Counted from the stretch's first letter, positions 7,645-16,314 are shown. The stretch is DNA of 64,000 nt from an uncultured Prevotella sp. (GCA_944320305.1 CALUGW010000010.1:29124-93123), one strand, 5' to 3'. The notes: a model not told the origin generated them from the letters alone. Program-made: numbers and translations.

Positions 7645-8423
7645 TGGCGGCAAGTTTGGTCGGTCGGTCGGCTTTCGGCATGCCTGTGGCCGCAGGCCGC
7701 GCAGTAGGGGTTGCGGCTCACGGAGAGCGTGCGGAAGTCCATTGTCAGTGTGTCGAGCACCAGCAGGCGGTCGGTGAGCAGGCTGCCGGCGCCGGCGAGA
7801 AACTTCAGCGTCTCGGTGGCCTGGACAGTGCCCAGCAGGCCCACCACGCTGCCCAGCACTCCGGCGTCCTCGTTGCGCGGCACCGTTCCCGGCGGGGGCG
7901 GCGCGCCGTAGAGGCAGCGCAGGCAGGCCGTGCCCGGCAGATGGGTGAGCGCCTGGCCGCTGAAGCGCAGCACCCCGGCGTAGGAGAACGCCTTGCCGAG
8001 AGCCGCGCAGGTGTCGCTGATGAGGAACTTGGCGCTGAAATTGTCGGTGGCGTCCACCACAAAGTCGTAGTCGGCGATGATGTCGGCGGCATTGGCCTCG
8101 GTGAGCATTGTGCGGTAGGTGCGGACGTCGGCCTCCGGGTTGACGGCCAGCATCTTCTCCCTGGCGCTGTCAACCTTTGGCCGGCCCACGTCGGCGGTGG
8201 TGTGGATCACCTGCCGCTGCAGGTTGCTCAGGCTCACGCGGTCGGCGTCGGCCAGTCCGATGCGGCCCACGCCGGCCGCCGCCAGATAGAGTGCCGCGGG
8301 CGACCCCAGTCCTCCCGCGCCAACGATGAGCGCGCTGCCGGCCATGACGCGCTCCTGCCCGGCGGCCCCGATGCCGTCGAGCACAATGTGGCGGGCGTAG
8401 CGCTGAAGCTGTTCTTCGGTCAT
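7641..8423 (-). CDS. ThiF/MoeB/HesA-family adenylyltransferase
   Basis: This 260-residue E1-like enzyme should adenylate the C-terminus of a ubiquitin-like sulfur carrier (ThiS or MoaD type). The nucleotide site VGAGGLGS (34-41), the DxxNLQRQ region (SLSNLQRQVIHTT) and the zinc-binding pairs CLRC (167-170) and CAAC (241-244) are present. The cysteine that ThiF and MoeB carry just before AGVLG is replaced: the local sequence is PRNEDAGVLGS, with Asn at about 184. No thiS, moaD or other thiamine or molybdopterin gene is nearby; the gene sits 12 bp after murF and overlaps the next gene by 4 bp. The cognate carrier is therefore unknown. Confidence 0.85.
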   Translation of the reverse strand: MTEEQLQRYARHIVLDGIGAAGQERVMAGSALIVGAGGLGSPAALYLAAAGVGRIGLADADRVSLSNLQRQVIHTTADVGRPKVDSAREKMLAVNPEADVRTYRTMLTEANAADIIADYDFVVDATDNFSAKFLISDTCAALGKAFSYAGVLRFSGQALTHLPGTACLRCLYGAPPPPGTVPRNEDAGVLGSVVGLLGTVQATETLKFLAGAGSLLTDRLLVLDTLTMDFRTLSVSRNPYCAACGHRHAESRPTDQTCRQ

Positions 8424-8435
8424 GGCGGGCGGCGG

Positions 8436-9731
8436 TCAGAGCAGTTCGGGCAGTTCGTACAGCCGCGTGGAGTGGCTGCCTTTTATCAGTATGCAGAAGC
8501 CTTCGGGGCGGCTGCGCCTTATCTCGGCCTTCACCTCGTCCGCGCTGGCGAACTTGCGGAAGGGGCAGTCGGTCTTGGCGAACTCGCCGCCCACGAGCCA
8601 CACGCTGTCGAAGCCGCACCCGGCAAGCCGGTCGGCCACGCGCTGGTGCTCCTCGGCCGAGGCCGCGCCCAGCTCGCGCATATCGCCCAGAATGGCCATC
8701 TTGTTGTCTCCCTCCATGCCGAGAAAGTTGTCGAGGGCGGCGGCCATGCTTGTGGGGTTGGCGTTGTAGGCGTCCACAATCAGCGTGTTGTGGGGCGTGC
8801 GCTCCAGCTGCGAGCGGCTGTTCGACGGCACGTAGGCCTCGAGCGCGCGGCAGACGGCGGCCTCGTCAACCCCGAAGCTCACACCGATGCAGGCCGCGGC
8901 CAGCACGTTGGGCAGGTTGTAGGAGCCGATGAGGTTGGTCTGCACGCGGTGCCACGGGCCCCCGGCGGCCCGCCATTCCACACAGAGCAGGGGCGAGCGT
9001 CCGGCCACGCGGCCCTCAACGCCGTCGGGCGCCGCGCCCTCGGGGCCGTATTTCACCTGCGGCAGTCCGCCGGCGATGCCGCGGAGCGTGGCGTCGGCGG
9101 CGTTTATGAACACGCGGCCGCCCTCTCTCGCGCGCAGGAAGTCGTAAAGCTCGCCCTTGGTGCGCACCACTCCCTCGAACGAGCCGAAGCCCTGCAGGTG
9201 GGCCTTGCCCACGTTTGTTATTATGCCGCAGGTGGGCTCGGCCGTCTCGGCCAGCCGCCTGATGTCGCCGGGATGGCTCGCGCCCATCTCGACGACGGCT
9301 ATCTGGTGCTCCGGGCGCAGCCTGAAGAGAGTCTTCGGCACGCCCACATCGTTGTTGAAGTTGCCCTGCGTGGCCATCACGCTGAACTTCTCGGCCAGCA
9401 CGGCCGTGGTCAGCTCCTTGGTCGTTGTCTTGCCGTTGGTGCCCGTAATTCCTATCACCGGTATGCCGAAGCGGCGGCGGTGCTCGCGGGCCAGCGCCTG
9501 GAACGTGCGCAGGCAGTCGTCAACCAGAATGCAGCGGCTGTCGGCGGCGGCTGCCGGGTCGTCCACCACGGCCAGTGCGCAGCCGTTTCTGAGTGCGGCG
9601 GCGGCAAAGCGGTTGCCGTCGAAATTGTCGCCTTTGAGGGCGAAGAATATCGAGCCTTCAGGACAGTCGCGGCTGTCGGTGGTGATGACGGGGTGGCCGC
9701 AGTATATGCGGTAAAGTTCTTCTGTGTTCAT
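8436..9731 (-). CDS. murF: UDP-N-acetylmuramoyl-tripeptide--D-alanyl-D-alanine ligase
   Basis: MurF adds D-Ala-D-Ala to UDP-MurNAc-tripeptide, the last cytoplasmic step of peptidoglycan precursor synthesis. With the ATG at 9731 the protein has 431 residues, the normal length. The N-terminal uridine-binding domain (ITTDSRDCPEGSIFFALKGDNFDG within it) precedes the ATP site GITGTNGKTTTKE (about 94-106). The central motif NVGKAHLQGFGS and the C-terminal DAYNANPTSMAAAL are typical of Mur ligases. A TTG further upstream (9743) is in frame but less likely than the ATG. It is the first gene of a three-gene run with the ThiF-like and membrane-protein genes, and a -7-like box lies 21 bp upstream. Confidence 0.95.
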   Translation of the reverse strand: MNTEELYRIYCGHPVITTDSRDCPEGSIFFALKGDNFDGNRFAAAALRNGCALAVVDDPAAAADSRCILVDDCLRTFQALAREHRRRFGIPVIGITGTNGKTTTKELTTAVLAEKFSVMATQGNFNNDVGVPKTLFRLRPEHQIAVVEMGASHPGDIRRLAETAEPTCGIITNVGKAHLQGFGSFEGVVRTKGELYDFLRAREGGRVFINAADATLRGIAGGLPQVKYGPEGAAPDGVEGRVAGRSPLLCVEWRAAGGPWHRVQTNLIGSYNLPNVLAAACIGVSFGVDEAAVCRALEAYVPSNSRSQLERTPHNTLIVDAYNANPTSMAAALDNFLGMEGDNKMAILGDMRELGAASAEEHQRVADRLAGCGFDSVWLVGGEFAKTDCPFRKFASADEVKAEIRRSRPEGFCILIKGSHSTRLYELPELL

Positions 9732-9751
9732 GTCTGTTGCCAATTGTTTTG

Positions 9752-9759
9752 CAAAAGTA
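9752..9759 (-). promoter_or_regulatory. Probable -7 box for murF
   Basis: The minus strand reads TACTTTTG, matching TAnnTTTG, 21 bp before the murF ATG. I do not find a TTTG at the expected distance upstream, so only the -7 part is supported. Confidence 0.5.
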
Positions 9760-9824
9760 TATCAAAAAATCCGTTCCGAGGCATTTTTGACGCCAAATGT
9801 TGGCGGCATTTGGCAATGATTTCT

Positions 9825-9832
9825 TACCTTTG
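9825..9832 (+). promoter_or_regulatory. -7 box of the tlpA-like / folP operon promoter
   Basis: TACCTTTG matches the -7 consensus. A good -33 TTTG at 19 bp is not apparent. Its position shows that the reading frame open from 9797 cannot all be translated and favours the ATG at 9905. Confidence 0.55.
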
Positions 9833-9904
9833 CAGAAAAGGGCGGGAGACAGCCGGCGGCGCCGGACTCCGCCTGCCGAATGCTCAATGACAAAAATCCG
9901 CAAC

Positions 9905-10492
9905 ATGAAGAAAATCATCCTGATGGCTTTCGCGCTGCTCTGTCTCAACTCGTGCGTGGTCGGCGCGGAGGAGGAGCAGGGCACAGAGAAGTACGACAGC
10001 CAGCTGCTGCAGCCCGGAGAGGCCGCGCCCGACTTCACGATAACCGACGCCGACCACCCCGGCGGGCTGCGCCTCAGCTCGCTGAGGGGCGCCTATGTGG
10101 TGCTGGAGTTCTGGGCCTCGTGGTGCCCCGACTGCCGCAGGGAGACGCCGGCCGTGGTGGAGATGTACAGGAAGTACGCCCCGCTGGGCGTCAGGTTCGT
10201 GGGAGTGTCGTTCGACACGGACAGCACGGCGTGGCGGAAATACATCCGCGAGAACGGAATGGACTGGATACAGTACAGCGAGCTGAAGAAGTGGAAGAAC
10301 GGAACGACGCTCGACGGCCCCTACAAGGTGAACTGGATTCCCACCTTCTACCTGATAGACCCGCAGGGAAACATAGCCGCCAGCTCCGTCGGAACAGACA
10401 AGATAAAAGCCGCCCTGGAGGCCGCTGTCGCTGAGAGCGCGGGCGGCGGCGCTGCCGCAGGACAGCAAACGGAAAGCGGGGAGGGGCTATGA
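9905..10492 (+). CDS. TlpA/ResA-like thioredoxin-fold lipoprotein
   Basis: The start at 9905 gives a 195-residue protein beginning MKKIILMAFALLCLNSC, a lipoprotein signal with Cys17 as the lipid-modified residue. It is followed by a redoxin domain with FWASWCPDCRRETP, whose CPDC (74-77) is the redox-active pair. Such proteins are envelope thiol-disulfide reductants or peroxiredoxin-like AhpC/TSA relatives. Earlier in-frame starts (9797, 9887) would add a non-signal leader and the first lies upstream of the promoter -7 box, so they were rejected. The stop overlaps the folP start by 4 bp, implying coupling. The exact partner is unknown. Confidence 0.88.
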   Translation: MKKIILMAFALLCLNSCVVGAEEEQGTEKYDSQLLQPGEAAPDFTITDADHPGGLRLSSLRGAYVVLEFWASWCPDCRRETPAVVEMYRKYAPLGVRFVGVSFDTDSTAWRKYIRENGMDWIQYSELKKWKNGTTLDGPYKVNWIPTFYLIDPQGNIAASSVGTDKIKAALEAAVAESAGGGAAAGQQTESGEGL

Positions 10493-11364
10493 CAGGCACT
10501 GCGGCACCGACAATCAATGCCGGCGGACGGCTGCTGAGCCTCGCCGAGCCGGTGGTGATGGGCATACTGAACCTCACGCCCGACTCGTTTTACGCCGCAA
10601 GCCGCTCGCAGACGGAGCGCGCCGTGGCCGAAAGGGCGCAGGCCATCGTGGCCGAGGGCGGCGCGATAATAGATGCCGGCGCATATTCCACCCGGCCCGG
10701 AGCGGCCCCCGTGAGCGCGGAAGAGGAGTCGGAACGGCTCAGGCGGGGGCTGGCCGTGGTGAGGCGCGAGCTGCCCGACGCCGTGCTGAGCGTTGACACG
10801 TTCCGCCCCGATGTGGCCCGCATGGCGGTCGAGGAGTTCGGCGTGGCGATAATCAACGATGTCTCGGGCGGCAACCCCGGCGGCTCCTTCGGCGGAACTG
10901 AGCTTCACGGCAACGCGTCCTGCGCCACAGACGCGTCCGAAGCGCCGCCGATGTTCCGCATGGCGGCACGGCTCAGAGTGCCTTACGTGCTCATGTCGTC
11001 GTGCCCCGACCTCAGGAGCGTCATGCTCGACATAGAGTCCAAGGCGCAGCTGCTGCACTCGCTGGGCGTGGGCGACGTGATAGCCGACCCCGGCTTCGGC
11101 TTCGGCAAGACGCTGGAGGCCAACTACGCCATCATGTCGGGGCTTGGCGCGATGCGCGCCCTCGGCCTGCCGCTGCTGGTGGGCGTGTCGCGCAAGTCGA
11201 TGATAACGCGCCTTTTGGGCTGCGAGACGCCAGCGGCCCTGAACGGAACCACCGCCCTCAACATGGCCGCGCTGATGGGGGGAGCCGCCATCCTGCGCGT
11301 CCACGACGTGAGGCAGGCCGCCGAGTGCGTGAAGATTGCGTCCGCGCTAAAGGGCAATAAATAA
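10489..11364 (+). CDS. folP: Dihydropteroate synthase
   Basis: FolP condenses p-aminobenzoate with 6-hydroxymethyl-7,8-dihydropterin pyrophosphate in folate synthesis and is the sulfonamide target. The 291-residue protein shows the family signatures VMGILNLTPDSF (about 23-34), IIDAGAYSTRPGA, a central DTFRPDVA, and GVSRKSMI near the C-terminus. GGNPGGSFGG followed by a polar stretch between strands is a slightly enlarged loop. It overlaps the preceding thioredoxin-like gene by 4 bp and is followed after 21 bp by cdaA, an order that is common in Bacteroidetes. Confidence 0.95.
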   Translation: MTGTAAPTINAGGRLLSLAEPVVMGILNLTPDSFYAASRSQTERAVAERAQAIVAEGGAIIDAGAYSTRPGAAPVSAEEESERLRRGLAVVRRELPDAVLSVDTFRPDVARMAVEEFGVAIINDVSGGNPGGSFGGTELHGNASCATDASEAPPMFRMAARLRVPYVLMSSCPDLRSVMLDIESKAQLLHSLGVGDVIADPGFGFGKTLEANYAIMSGLGAMRALGLPLLVGVSRKSMITRLLGCETPAALNGTTALNMAALMGGAAILRVHDVRQAAECVKIASALKGNK

Positions 11365-11385
11365 GAACCAAACAACAGAGAGACC

Positions 11386-12177
11386 ATGTTTTTCAGTTTC
11401 GGAATAAAGGACGCCGTTGACATTCTGCTCGTCGCGCTGATGCTCTACTACCTCTACAGGCTTATGAAGGAGTCGCGCTCGCTCAACGTGTTCATAGGCA
11501 TCATGGTGTTTGTCGTGATGTGGATCTTCGTGTCGCAGATTCTTGAGATGCGCCTTCTCGGCTCAATCATGGACAAGCTGGTGAGCGTCGGAGTGATCGG
11601 ACTGATCATCCTGTTCCAGGAAGACATACGCAAGTTCCTCTACAATCTGGGCGCCCACCAGCGCATAAGGCTGCTTGTGGACTTCTTCTCCTCAAGCCCG
11701 TCAGGCTCCGAGGAGGCCGACAAGGAGGTCATCGTGCCCATTGTGCTGGCCTGCATGAGCATGGGCAAGCGCAAGGTGGGCGCGCTGATTGTCATCGAGC
11801 GCACCGCGCCGCTCGACGATGTGGTGGCCACGGGCGACGTCATAGACGCCAACATCAACCAGAGGCTCATCGAGAACATCTTCTTCAAGAACTCGCCGCT
11901 GCACGACGGGGCCATGGTCATATCGAAGCGGCGCATAAAGGCCGCCGGATGCATACTGCCCGTGTCGCACAATCTCGACATCCCCAAGGAGCTTGGGCTG
12001 CGCCACCGCGCCGCGCTGGGCATCTCGCAGGAGTGCGACTGCATAGCCATCGTGGTGTCTGAGGAGACCGGCGGCATCTCGGTGGCCATGAACGGAACGT
12101 TCCAGCTGCGCCTCTCCGCCGAGAAGCTTGAGAGCATCCTGACCGCGGAGATGGCCAAGGCCAGGGCGCGGAAATAG
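11386..12177 (+). CDS. cdaA: Membrane-bound diadenylate cyclase (CdaA type)
   Basis: CdaA makes the second messenger c-di-AMP from two ATP. The 263-residue protein has three N-terminal membrane segments (about residues 10-26, 34-55 and 63-78). A DAC domain follows, with the catalytic DGA (174-176, in PLHDGAMVIS) and RHR (206-208, in GLRHRAALG) motifs, then a conserved SEETGGISVA. It follows folP closely on the same strand. In Firmicutes the gene neighbours glmM; here the partner is folP, as is usual in Bacteroidetes. A hairpin follows at 12216. No phosphodiesterase or c-di-AMP receptor is encoded nearby. Confidence 0.94.
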   Translation: MFFSFGIKDAVDILLVALMLYYLYRLMKESRSLNVFIGIMVFVVMWIFVSQILEMRLLGSIMDKLVSVGVIGLIILFQEDIRKFLYNLGAHQRIRLLVDFFSSSPSGSEEADKEVIVPIVLACMSMGKRKVGALIVIERTAPLDDVVATGDVIDANINQRLIENIFFKNSPLHDGAMVISKRRIKAAGCILPVSHNLDIPKELGLRHRAALGISQECDCIAIVVSEETGGISVAMNGTFQLRLSAEKLESILTAEMAKARARK

Positions 12178-12215
12178 GCCGCAGTCGGCCGGACGCCCGC
12201 ATTTTGCTTATACAT

Positions 12216-12254
12216 CCGGCCCGGAGTGCAGCTCGCTCCGGGCCGGACGCTTTC
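12216..12254 (+). terminator. GC-rich hairpin after cdaA
   Basis: CCGGCCCGGAG (12216-12226) pairs with CTCCGGGCCGG (12236-12246). Only a short T-rich tail (CGCTTT) follows, so termination is likely but less certain than elsewhere. Confidence 0.55.
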
Positions 12255-12374
12255 CGGCGGAAGCCTTCCGCCCGCCAGTAAAGATATGCGCAAGGACGGA
12301 AACACACCTTTATAAATTAAGTTAAGGGCGGCGATTCTCTGTGCCTTTAATGCCTGAATGTGATATTTATTTAC

Positions 12375-12382
12375 TAAATTTG
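12375..12382 (+). promoter_or_regulatory. -7 box for ptb-buk
   Basis: TAAATTTG matches the -7 consensus and lies in the only AT-rich patch upstream of ptb. A clear -33 element is not seen. It supports the ptb start at 12467. Confidence 0.5.
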
Positions 12383-12466
12383 CAACATGACACCAGTGCC
12401 GCCGCAGGGCGCGCCGGCGGTCTGCCGGAGCGGCACGGAGAGTTACTGACCTTTAAAACAGACACA

Positions 12467-13405
12467 ATGCAACAGATACGCGACTTTGGCCAACTTACGG
12501 AGCAGCTGCGGGCTGCGGGCAGGCGCAAGCGGGTGGCCGTGGTGTGTCCGGGCGACACACACACCGAATATGTCATATGCCGTGCCCTGGAGGAGCATAC
12601 TGCCGACTTCCTGCTCGTGGACGGCGGCGCGGACCGGTGGGATATAGACAGTCTTGCGCGCAGCTATCCCGGCCGTGTGGAGCTGGTCAGGGCCGCCGAT
12701 CCCGACGCTGCGGCGCGCCAGGCTGTCGCCATGGTGAGGGAGTGCAGGGCCGACGTGCTGATGAAGGGTTGCCTGAACACCGACAACCTGCTCCGCGCCG
12801 TGCTCGACAAGCAGTGCGGACTGCTGCAGCCGGGCCGCGTGATGAGCCACGTCACGGCCGTGCAGGCGCCCGGCTACGGCAAACTGCTGCTGGCCACCGA
12901 CGTGGCCGTGATACCGCGCCCTGACCTGGAGCAGTTCGACGCCATGCTCGGCTATGCCGTGGCCACGGCCCGCTCGCTGGGCACCGAGGCCCCCCGCGTG
13001 GCTCTGATACACTGCACCGAGAAGGTGAGCGACCGCTTCCCGCACACCCTCAGCTACGAAGAGCTGAAGCGCCGGGCCATTGCCGGGCGCTATGGGGCTG
13101 CATCCGTGGACGGCCCGATGGACGTCAGGACGGCCTGCGACGCCGAGAGCGCCGCTGTCAAGGGCATCAGCTCCGGTGTGGCAGGCTGCGCCGATGTGCT
13201 GGTGTTCCCCAACATCGAGGCCGGCAACACCTTCTATAAGACCGTTTCGTTCTTCGGGCGCGCCAGCATGGCCGGAATGCTCTGCGGCACAACGGTGCCC
13301 GTGGTGCTCGCCTCGAGGGCCGACACGGGCGAATCTAAGTATAACAGCCTGGCCATGGCCTGCCTCGCAGGCCCCGGCTGCGGCACAATCACGGCTCAGT
13401 CATGA
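12467..13405 (+). CDS. ptb: Phosphate acyltransferase (phosphate butyryltransferase-like)
   Basis: The 312-residue protein belongs to the phosphate acetyl/butyryltransferase family, which exchanges CoA for phosphate on an acyl group. Family features include DVLMKGCLNTDNLLRAVL, VMSHVTAVQAPGYGKLLLATDVA, the SGVAGCADVLVFPNIEAGN segment and the C-terminal ESKYNSLAMACL. The start at 12467 follows the -7 box; the frame is open back to 12341, but that part would lie in or before the promoter. Its stop overlaps the butyrate kinase start by 4 bp. Together the pair converts an acyl-CoA (butyryl- or branched-chain) to the acid with ATP formation. No butyryl-CoA-forming genes are nearby, so the physiological acyl group is uncertain. 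Confidence 0.88.
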   Translation: MQQIRDFGQLTEQLRAAGRRKRVAVVCPGDTHTEYVICRALEEHTADFLLVDGGADRWDIDSLARSYPGRVELVRAADPDAAARQAVAMVRECRADVLMKGCLNTDNLLRAVLDKQCGLLQPGRVMSHVTAVQAPGYGKLLLATDVAVIPRPDLEQFDAMLGYAVATARSLGTEAPRVALIHCTEKVSDRFPHTLSYEELKRRAIAGRYGAASVDGPMDVRTACDAESAAVKGISSGVAGCADVLVFPNIEAGNTFYKTVSFFGRASMAGMLCGTTVPVVLASRADTGESKYNSLAMACLAGPGCGTITAQS

Positions 13406-14505
13406 GAATATTGGTGATAAACCCCGGCTCCACGTCGACGAAGATAGCCGTCTTCGAGGACGACAGGCAGGTGTGGGCGGCAGGCGCCCACCACCCGGTG
13501 GCCGAGCTGGCCCGCTTTGAGCGCATAACCGACCAGTATGCCTACCGCCGCGACTTCGTGCTCGACCGCCTGCGCGAGGGCGGCATCGGCGGCGCGTTTG
13601 ACGCCGTGATAGGGCGCGGCGGACTGCTCAAGCCGCTGCAGGGCGGAGTCTACGCCGTGAACGGGCGCATGAAGGACGACCTGCGCAACGCCCGGATGGA
13701 GCACGCCTGCAACCTGGGGGCGCTGATAGCCGCCGAGCTGGCGGAGCGCTGGGGCTGCCCGGCCATGACGGCCGACCCCGTGGTGGTGGACGAGATGCTG
13801 CCTGTGGCGCGTATCGGCGGACTGCCCGGCATGGAGCGGCGCTCGGTGTTCCACGCCCTCAACCACAAGGCCGTGGCGCGGCGCTACGCCGCCTCCGCAG
13901 GCCGCCGCTATGAAGACCTCAACCTCATTGTGGCCCATCTGGGCGGCGGAATCTCCGTGGGGGCGCACCGCCGGGGCCGCGTGATCGATGTCAACAACGC
14001 TCTCGGCGGCGAGGGGCCGTTCACGCCCGAGCGCGCAGGCACCATGCCTGCCATGCAGCTGGCCGAGATGTGCTTCAGCGGGCAGTACAGCCTGCGGCAG
14101 GTCAAGCGCATGCTCTGCGGCAAGGGCGGGCTGACGGCCTGGCTGGGCAGCAACGACATGATAACCATTGCGGCCGAGGCCGAGGCCGGCGAGCAGCCGC
14201 ACGCCACTGTGCTCGACGCCATGATGTACAATGTGGCAAAACATATAGGCTCTATGTATGTGGCTCTCGGCGGACAGGCCGACGCCATAATCATCACCGG
14301 CGGCATCGCCCACAGCTCCTACTGCGTGGACCTGCTGCGCCCCAGGATAGAATATCTCGCGCCCGTGGTGGTGATACCGGGCGAGAACGAGATGCTATCG
14401 CTGGCCTACAACGCGCTCGGAGCGCTGCGCGGCGAGCTGCCGCTGAAGGAATATACAGGCCGCGACAGCCGTGAGGGGCTTGTCAGCGCCTGCAGCCCGC
14501 ACTGA
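13402..14505 (+). CDS. buk: Butyrate (acyl) kinase
   Basis: This 367-residue acetokinase-superfamily enzyme phosphorylates ADP from butyryl-phosphate. The N-terminus MRILVINPGSTSTKIAVFED is the adenine/phosphate-1 motif. LIVAHLGGGISVGAHRRGR and IITGGIAHSS are further family motifs, and VDVNNALGG-like residues (IDVNNALGGEGPF) mark the butyrate kinase branch rather than acetate kinase. It overlaps ptb by 4 bp. Bacteroidetes often carry ptb-buk for branched-chain or other short acyl groups; the substrate here is an inference. It is followed by a MITE-like repeat and then a bidirectional terminator shared with the convergent tyrS unit. Confidence 0.93.
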   Translation: MRILVINPGSTSTKIAVFEDDRQVWAAGAHHPVAELARFERITDQYAYRRDFVLDRLREGGIGGAFDAVIGRGGLLKPLQGGVYAVNGRMKDDLRNARMEHACNLGALIAAELAERWGCPAMTADPVVVDEMLPVARIGGLPGMERRSVFHALNHKAVARRYAASAGRRYEDLNLIVAHLGGGISVGAHRRGRVIDVNNALGGEGPFTPERAGTMPAMQLAEMCFSGQYSLRQVKRMLCGKGGLTAWLGSNDMITIAAEAEAGEQPHATVLDAMMYNVAKHIGSMYVALGGQADAIIITGGIAHSSYCVDLLRPRIEYLAPVVVIPGENEMLSLAYNALGALRGELPLKEYTGRDSREGLVSACSPH

Positions 14506-14598
14506 GGCCGGAGCGCGGGCCGCCCCGGTCTACAGTTGTTTTTCATACCTCTGCAGCCCTGCCCGCATCCAGGCGCGGATGCCGGGCGGGGTATTTTC

Positions 14599-14801
14599 TT
14601 TAACCCGAATCGGTCATTAGACTTCAGCCGGATTTCGTGCTGCTGTATGGCAGATTGATTTTCGGTTTTGTCGAAGATGTAGCGGGCTACATTGAGAAAA
14701 AGCGGAAAGCAAGATGCCGACAGCGGTGCGGAAGACGGCTGAAGAGCCAACAATCAAGTGAAAATGTAGTCTTGGCGGTCTAATGACCGATTTGGGTTTA
14801 A
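14599..14801. mobile_element. MITE-like element with terminal inverted repeats (family 2)
   Basis: A roughly 203-bp element is bounded by 24-bp imperfect inverted repeats. The left end contains AACCCGAATCGGTCATTAGA and the right end, read on the complement, AACCCAAATCGGTCATTAGA. It holds no transposase. A further partial end (TTTAACCCGAATCGG) begins at 14797 overlapping the right end, so the right boundary is palindromic. Open reading frames in it, such as one reading LKSNDRFGL, are repeat artefacts. Confidence 0.72.
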
Positions 14802-14842
14802 CCCGAATCGGCCGTTGGAACGCTTGTTCAGCTTTTGCGGTC

Positions 14843-14896
14843 AAACGAAATCCCGCCCCGCGACTTGTGCCGAGTCGCGGGGCGGGATTTCGTTTT
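14843..14896. terminator. Bidirectional terminator between buk and tyrS
   Basis: A perfect 22-bp stem (14843-14864 with 14874-14895) with a 9-base loop ends in TTTT on the plus strand and, read the other way, in a T-containing tail. It separates the convergent ptb-buk and metK-to-tyrS units. Confidence 0.85.
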
Positions 14897-14916
14897 CACG
14901 GTGTGGCCGGGCGCGG

Positions 14917-16215
14917 TCAGCGCACCGTAATGAGCGTGTAGTTCTTCTTGCCGCGCTGCACGAGCAGATACTTGCCGTCGATAAGGTCATCGGCGGTGAT
15001 GGGGCGGTCGAACTCAGTGAGCTTCTCCTTGTTTATGGAGACGCCTCCGCCCTGCACCATCTTGCGCATCTCGCCCTTGCTGGCGAACACGGGTGCCGCC
15101 TGCGTGAGCAGCTCCACGGCGGGCTGGCCCAGCTGCGAGCGGTCGATGTCGTGCTGCGGCACGCCCTCGAAGATGTCGAGCAGCGTCTGCTCGTCGAGCT
15201 TCAGCAGGCTGTCTTTTGTCGATTTGCCGAAGAGAATGCTGCTGGCCTCTATGGCCGCGTCGAGAGCCTCGCGCGAGTGGACCATCACCGTCACCTCCTC
15301 GGCCAGGCGGCGCTGCAGCGCGCGGCGGCCCGGGTCCTGGCGGTGCTCCTCCACGAGAGCCTCTATGGTCTGGCGGTCGAGGCTGGTGAATATCTTGATG
15401 TAGCGCTCGGCGTCGTCGTCGCTCACGTTGAGCCAGAACTGGTAGAACTTGTATGGCGACGTGCGCTTGGGGTCGAGCCAGATGTTGCCGGTCTCGGTCT
15501 TGCCGAACTTCTTGCCGTCGGCCTTGGTGATGAGGGGGCAGGTGAGGGCGAATGTCTCCACCTCGTTGCCCAGCGTGCGGCGTATAAGCTCGGTGCCGGT
15601 GGTCATGTTGCCCCACTGGTCGTTGCCTCCGAGCTGCAGCTTGCAGCCCTTGTGCCGGTAGAGGTAGAGGAAGTCGTAGCCCTGCAGCAGCTGGTAGGTG
15701 AACTCGGTGAACGACAGACCGTCGCGGGCGGTGCCGTTGAGGCGCTGCTGCACGCTCTCCTTGGCCATCATGTAGTTCACGGTGATGTGCTTGCCCACCT
15801 CGCGCGCGAAGTCGAGGAAAGTGAAGTCCTTCATCCAGTCGTAGTTGTTCACCAGCTCGGCGCGGTTGGGCGCGTCGGTGTCGAAGTCGAGGAAGCGGGC
15901 CACCTGCGCCTTGATGCACTCCTGGTTGTGGTATAGCGTCTGGTCGTCGAGCAGGTTGCGCTCCTGGCTCTTGCCCGAGGGGTCGCCTATCATGCCCGTG
16001 GCTCCGCCCACGAGTATGATGGGCTTGTGGCCGCAGTGCTGCAGGTGGCGCAGCATCATGATGCCGCAGAGGTGGCCGATGTGCAGCGAGTCGGCCGTGG
16101 GGTCGGTGCCGAGATAGGCCGTGGTCATCTCCTTCTGGAGCTGCTCCTCGGTTCCCGGCATTATCTGCGCGAGCATTCCGCGCCACCGTAGTTCTTCTAC
16201 AAAGTTCTTTTCCAT
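14917..16215 (-). CDS. tyrS: Tyrosine--tRNA ligase
   Basis: TyrS charges tRNA-Tyr. The 432-residue protein has the class I signature HIGH (45-48, in [10 protein letters not shown]), preceded by [11 protein letters not shown], and the KMSKS-equivalent KFGKT in [13 protein letters not shown]. The C-terminal part ([15 protein letters not shown] and [12 protein letters not shown]) is the S4-like RNA-binding domain, so the protein is full length. It is the last gene of the metK-DUF4271-hemD-rnpA-yidD-tyrS run, separated from yidD by 101 bp that include a short microsatellite, and is followed by a strong bidirectional terminator. Confidence 0.97.
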   Translation of the reverse strand: MEKNFVEELRWRGMLAQIMPGTEEQLQKEMTTAYLGTDPTADSLHIGHLCGIMMLRHLQHCGHKPIILVGGATGMIGDPSGKSQERNLLDDQTLYHNQECIKAQVARFLDFDTDAPNRAELVNNYDWMKDFTFLDFAREVGKHITVNYMMAKESVQQRLNGTARDGLSFTEFTYQLLQGYDFLYLYRHKGCKLQLGGNDQWGNMTTGTELIRRTLGNEVETFALTCPLITKADGKKFGKTETGNIWLDPKRTSPYKFYQFWLNVSDDDAERYIKIFTSLDRQTIEALVEEHRQDPGRRALQRRLAEEVTVMVHSREALDAAIEASSILFGKSTKDSLLKLDEQTLLDIFEGVPQHDIDRSQLGQPAVELLTQAAPVFASKGEMRKMVQGGGVSINKEKLTEFDRPITADDLIDGKYLLVQRGKKNYTLITVR

Positions 16216-16252
16216 CGTATGGTTGGGTTTTTGGTATTGTTTTCTTTTGGCG

Positions 16253-16314
16253 GGCCTATAGGGCTTATAAGACCTATAGGACTTATAGGATCTGATCTAT
16301 AGGGCCTATAGGTC
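16253..16314. repeat. CCTATAGG/CTTATAAG short-sequence repeat
   Basis: About seven degenerate units of roughly 9 bp (GGCCTATAG, GGCTTATAA, GACCTATAG, GACTTATAG and so on) lie between yidD and tyrS. Units containing TATA are nearly self-complementary. The repeat is non-coding. Confidence 0.8.

Noticed and set aside
7644-9890. 748-residue ORF on the plus strand
   Set aside because: It is antisense to thiF-like and murF genes; long antisense frames are expected in GC-rich DNA and its composition (Ala, Gly, Arg, His) is artefactual.
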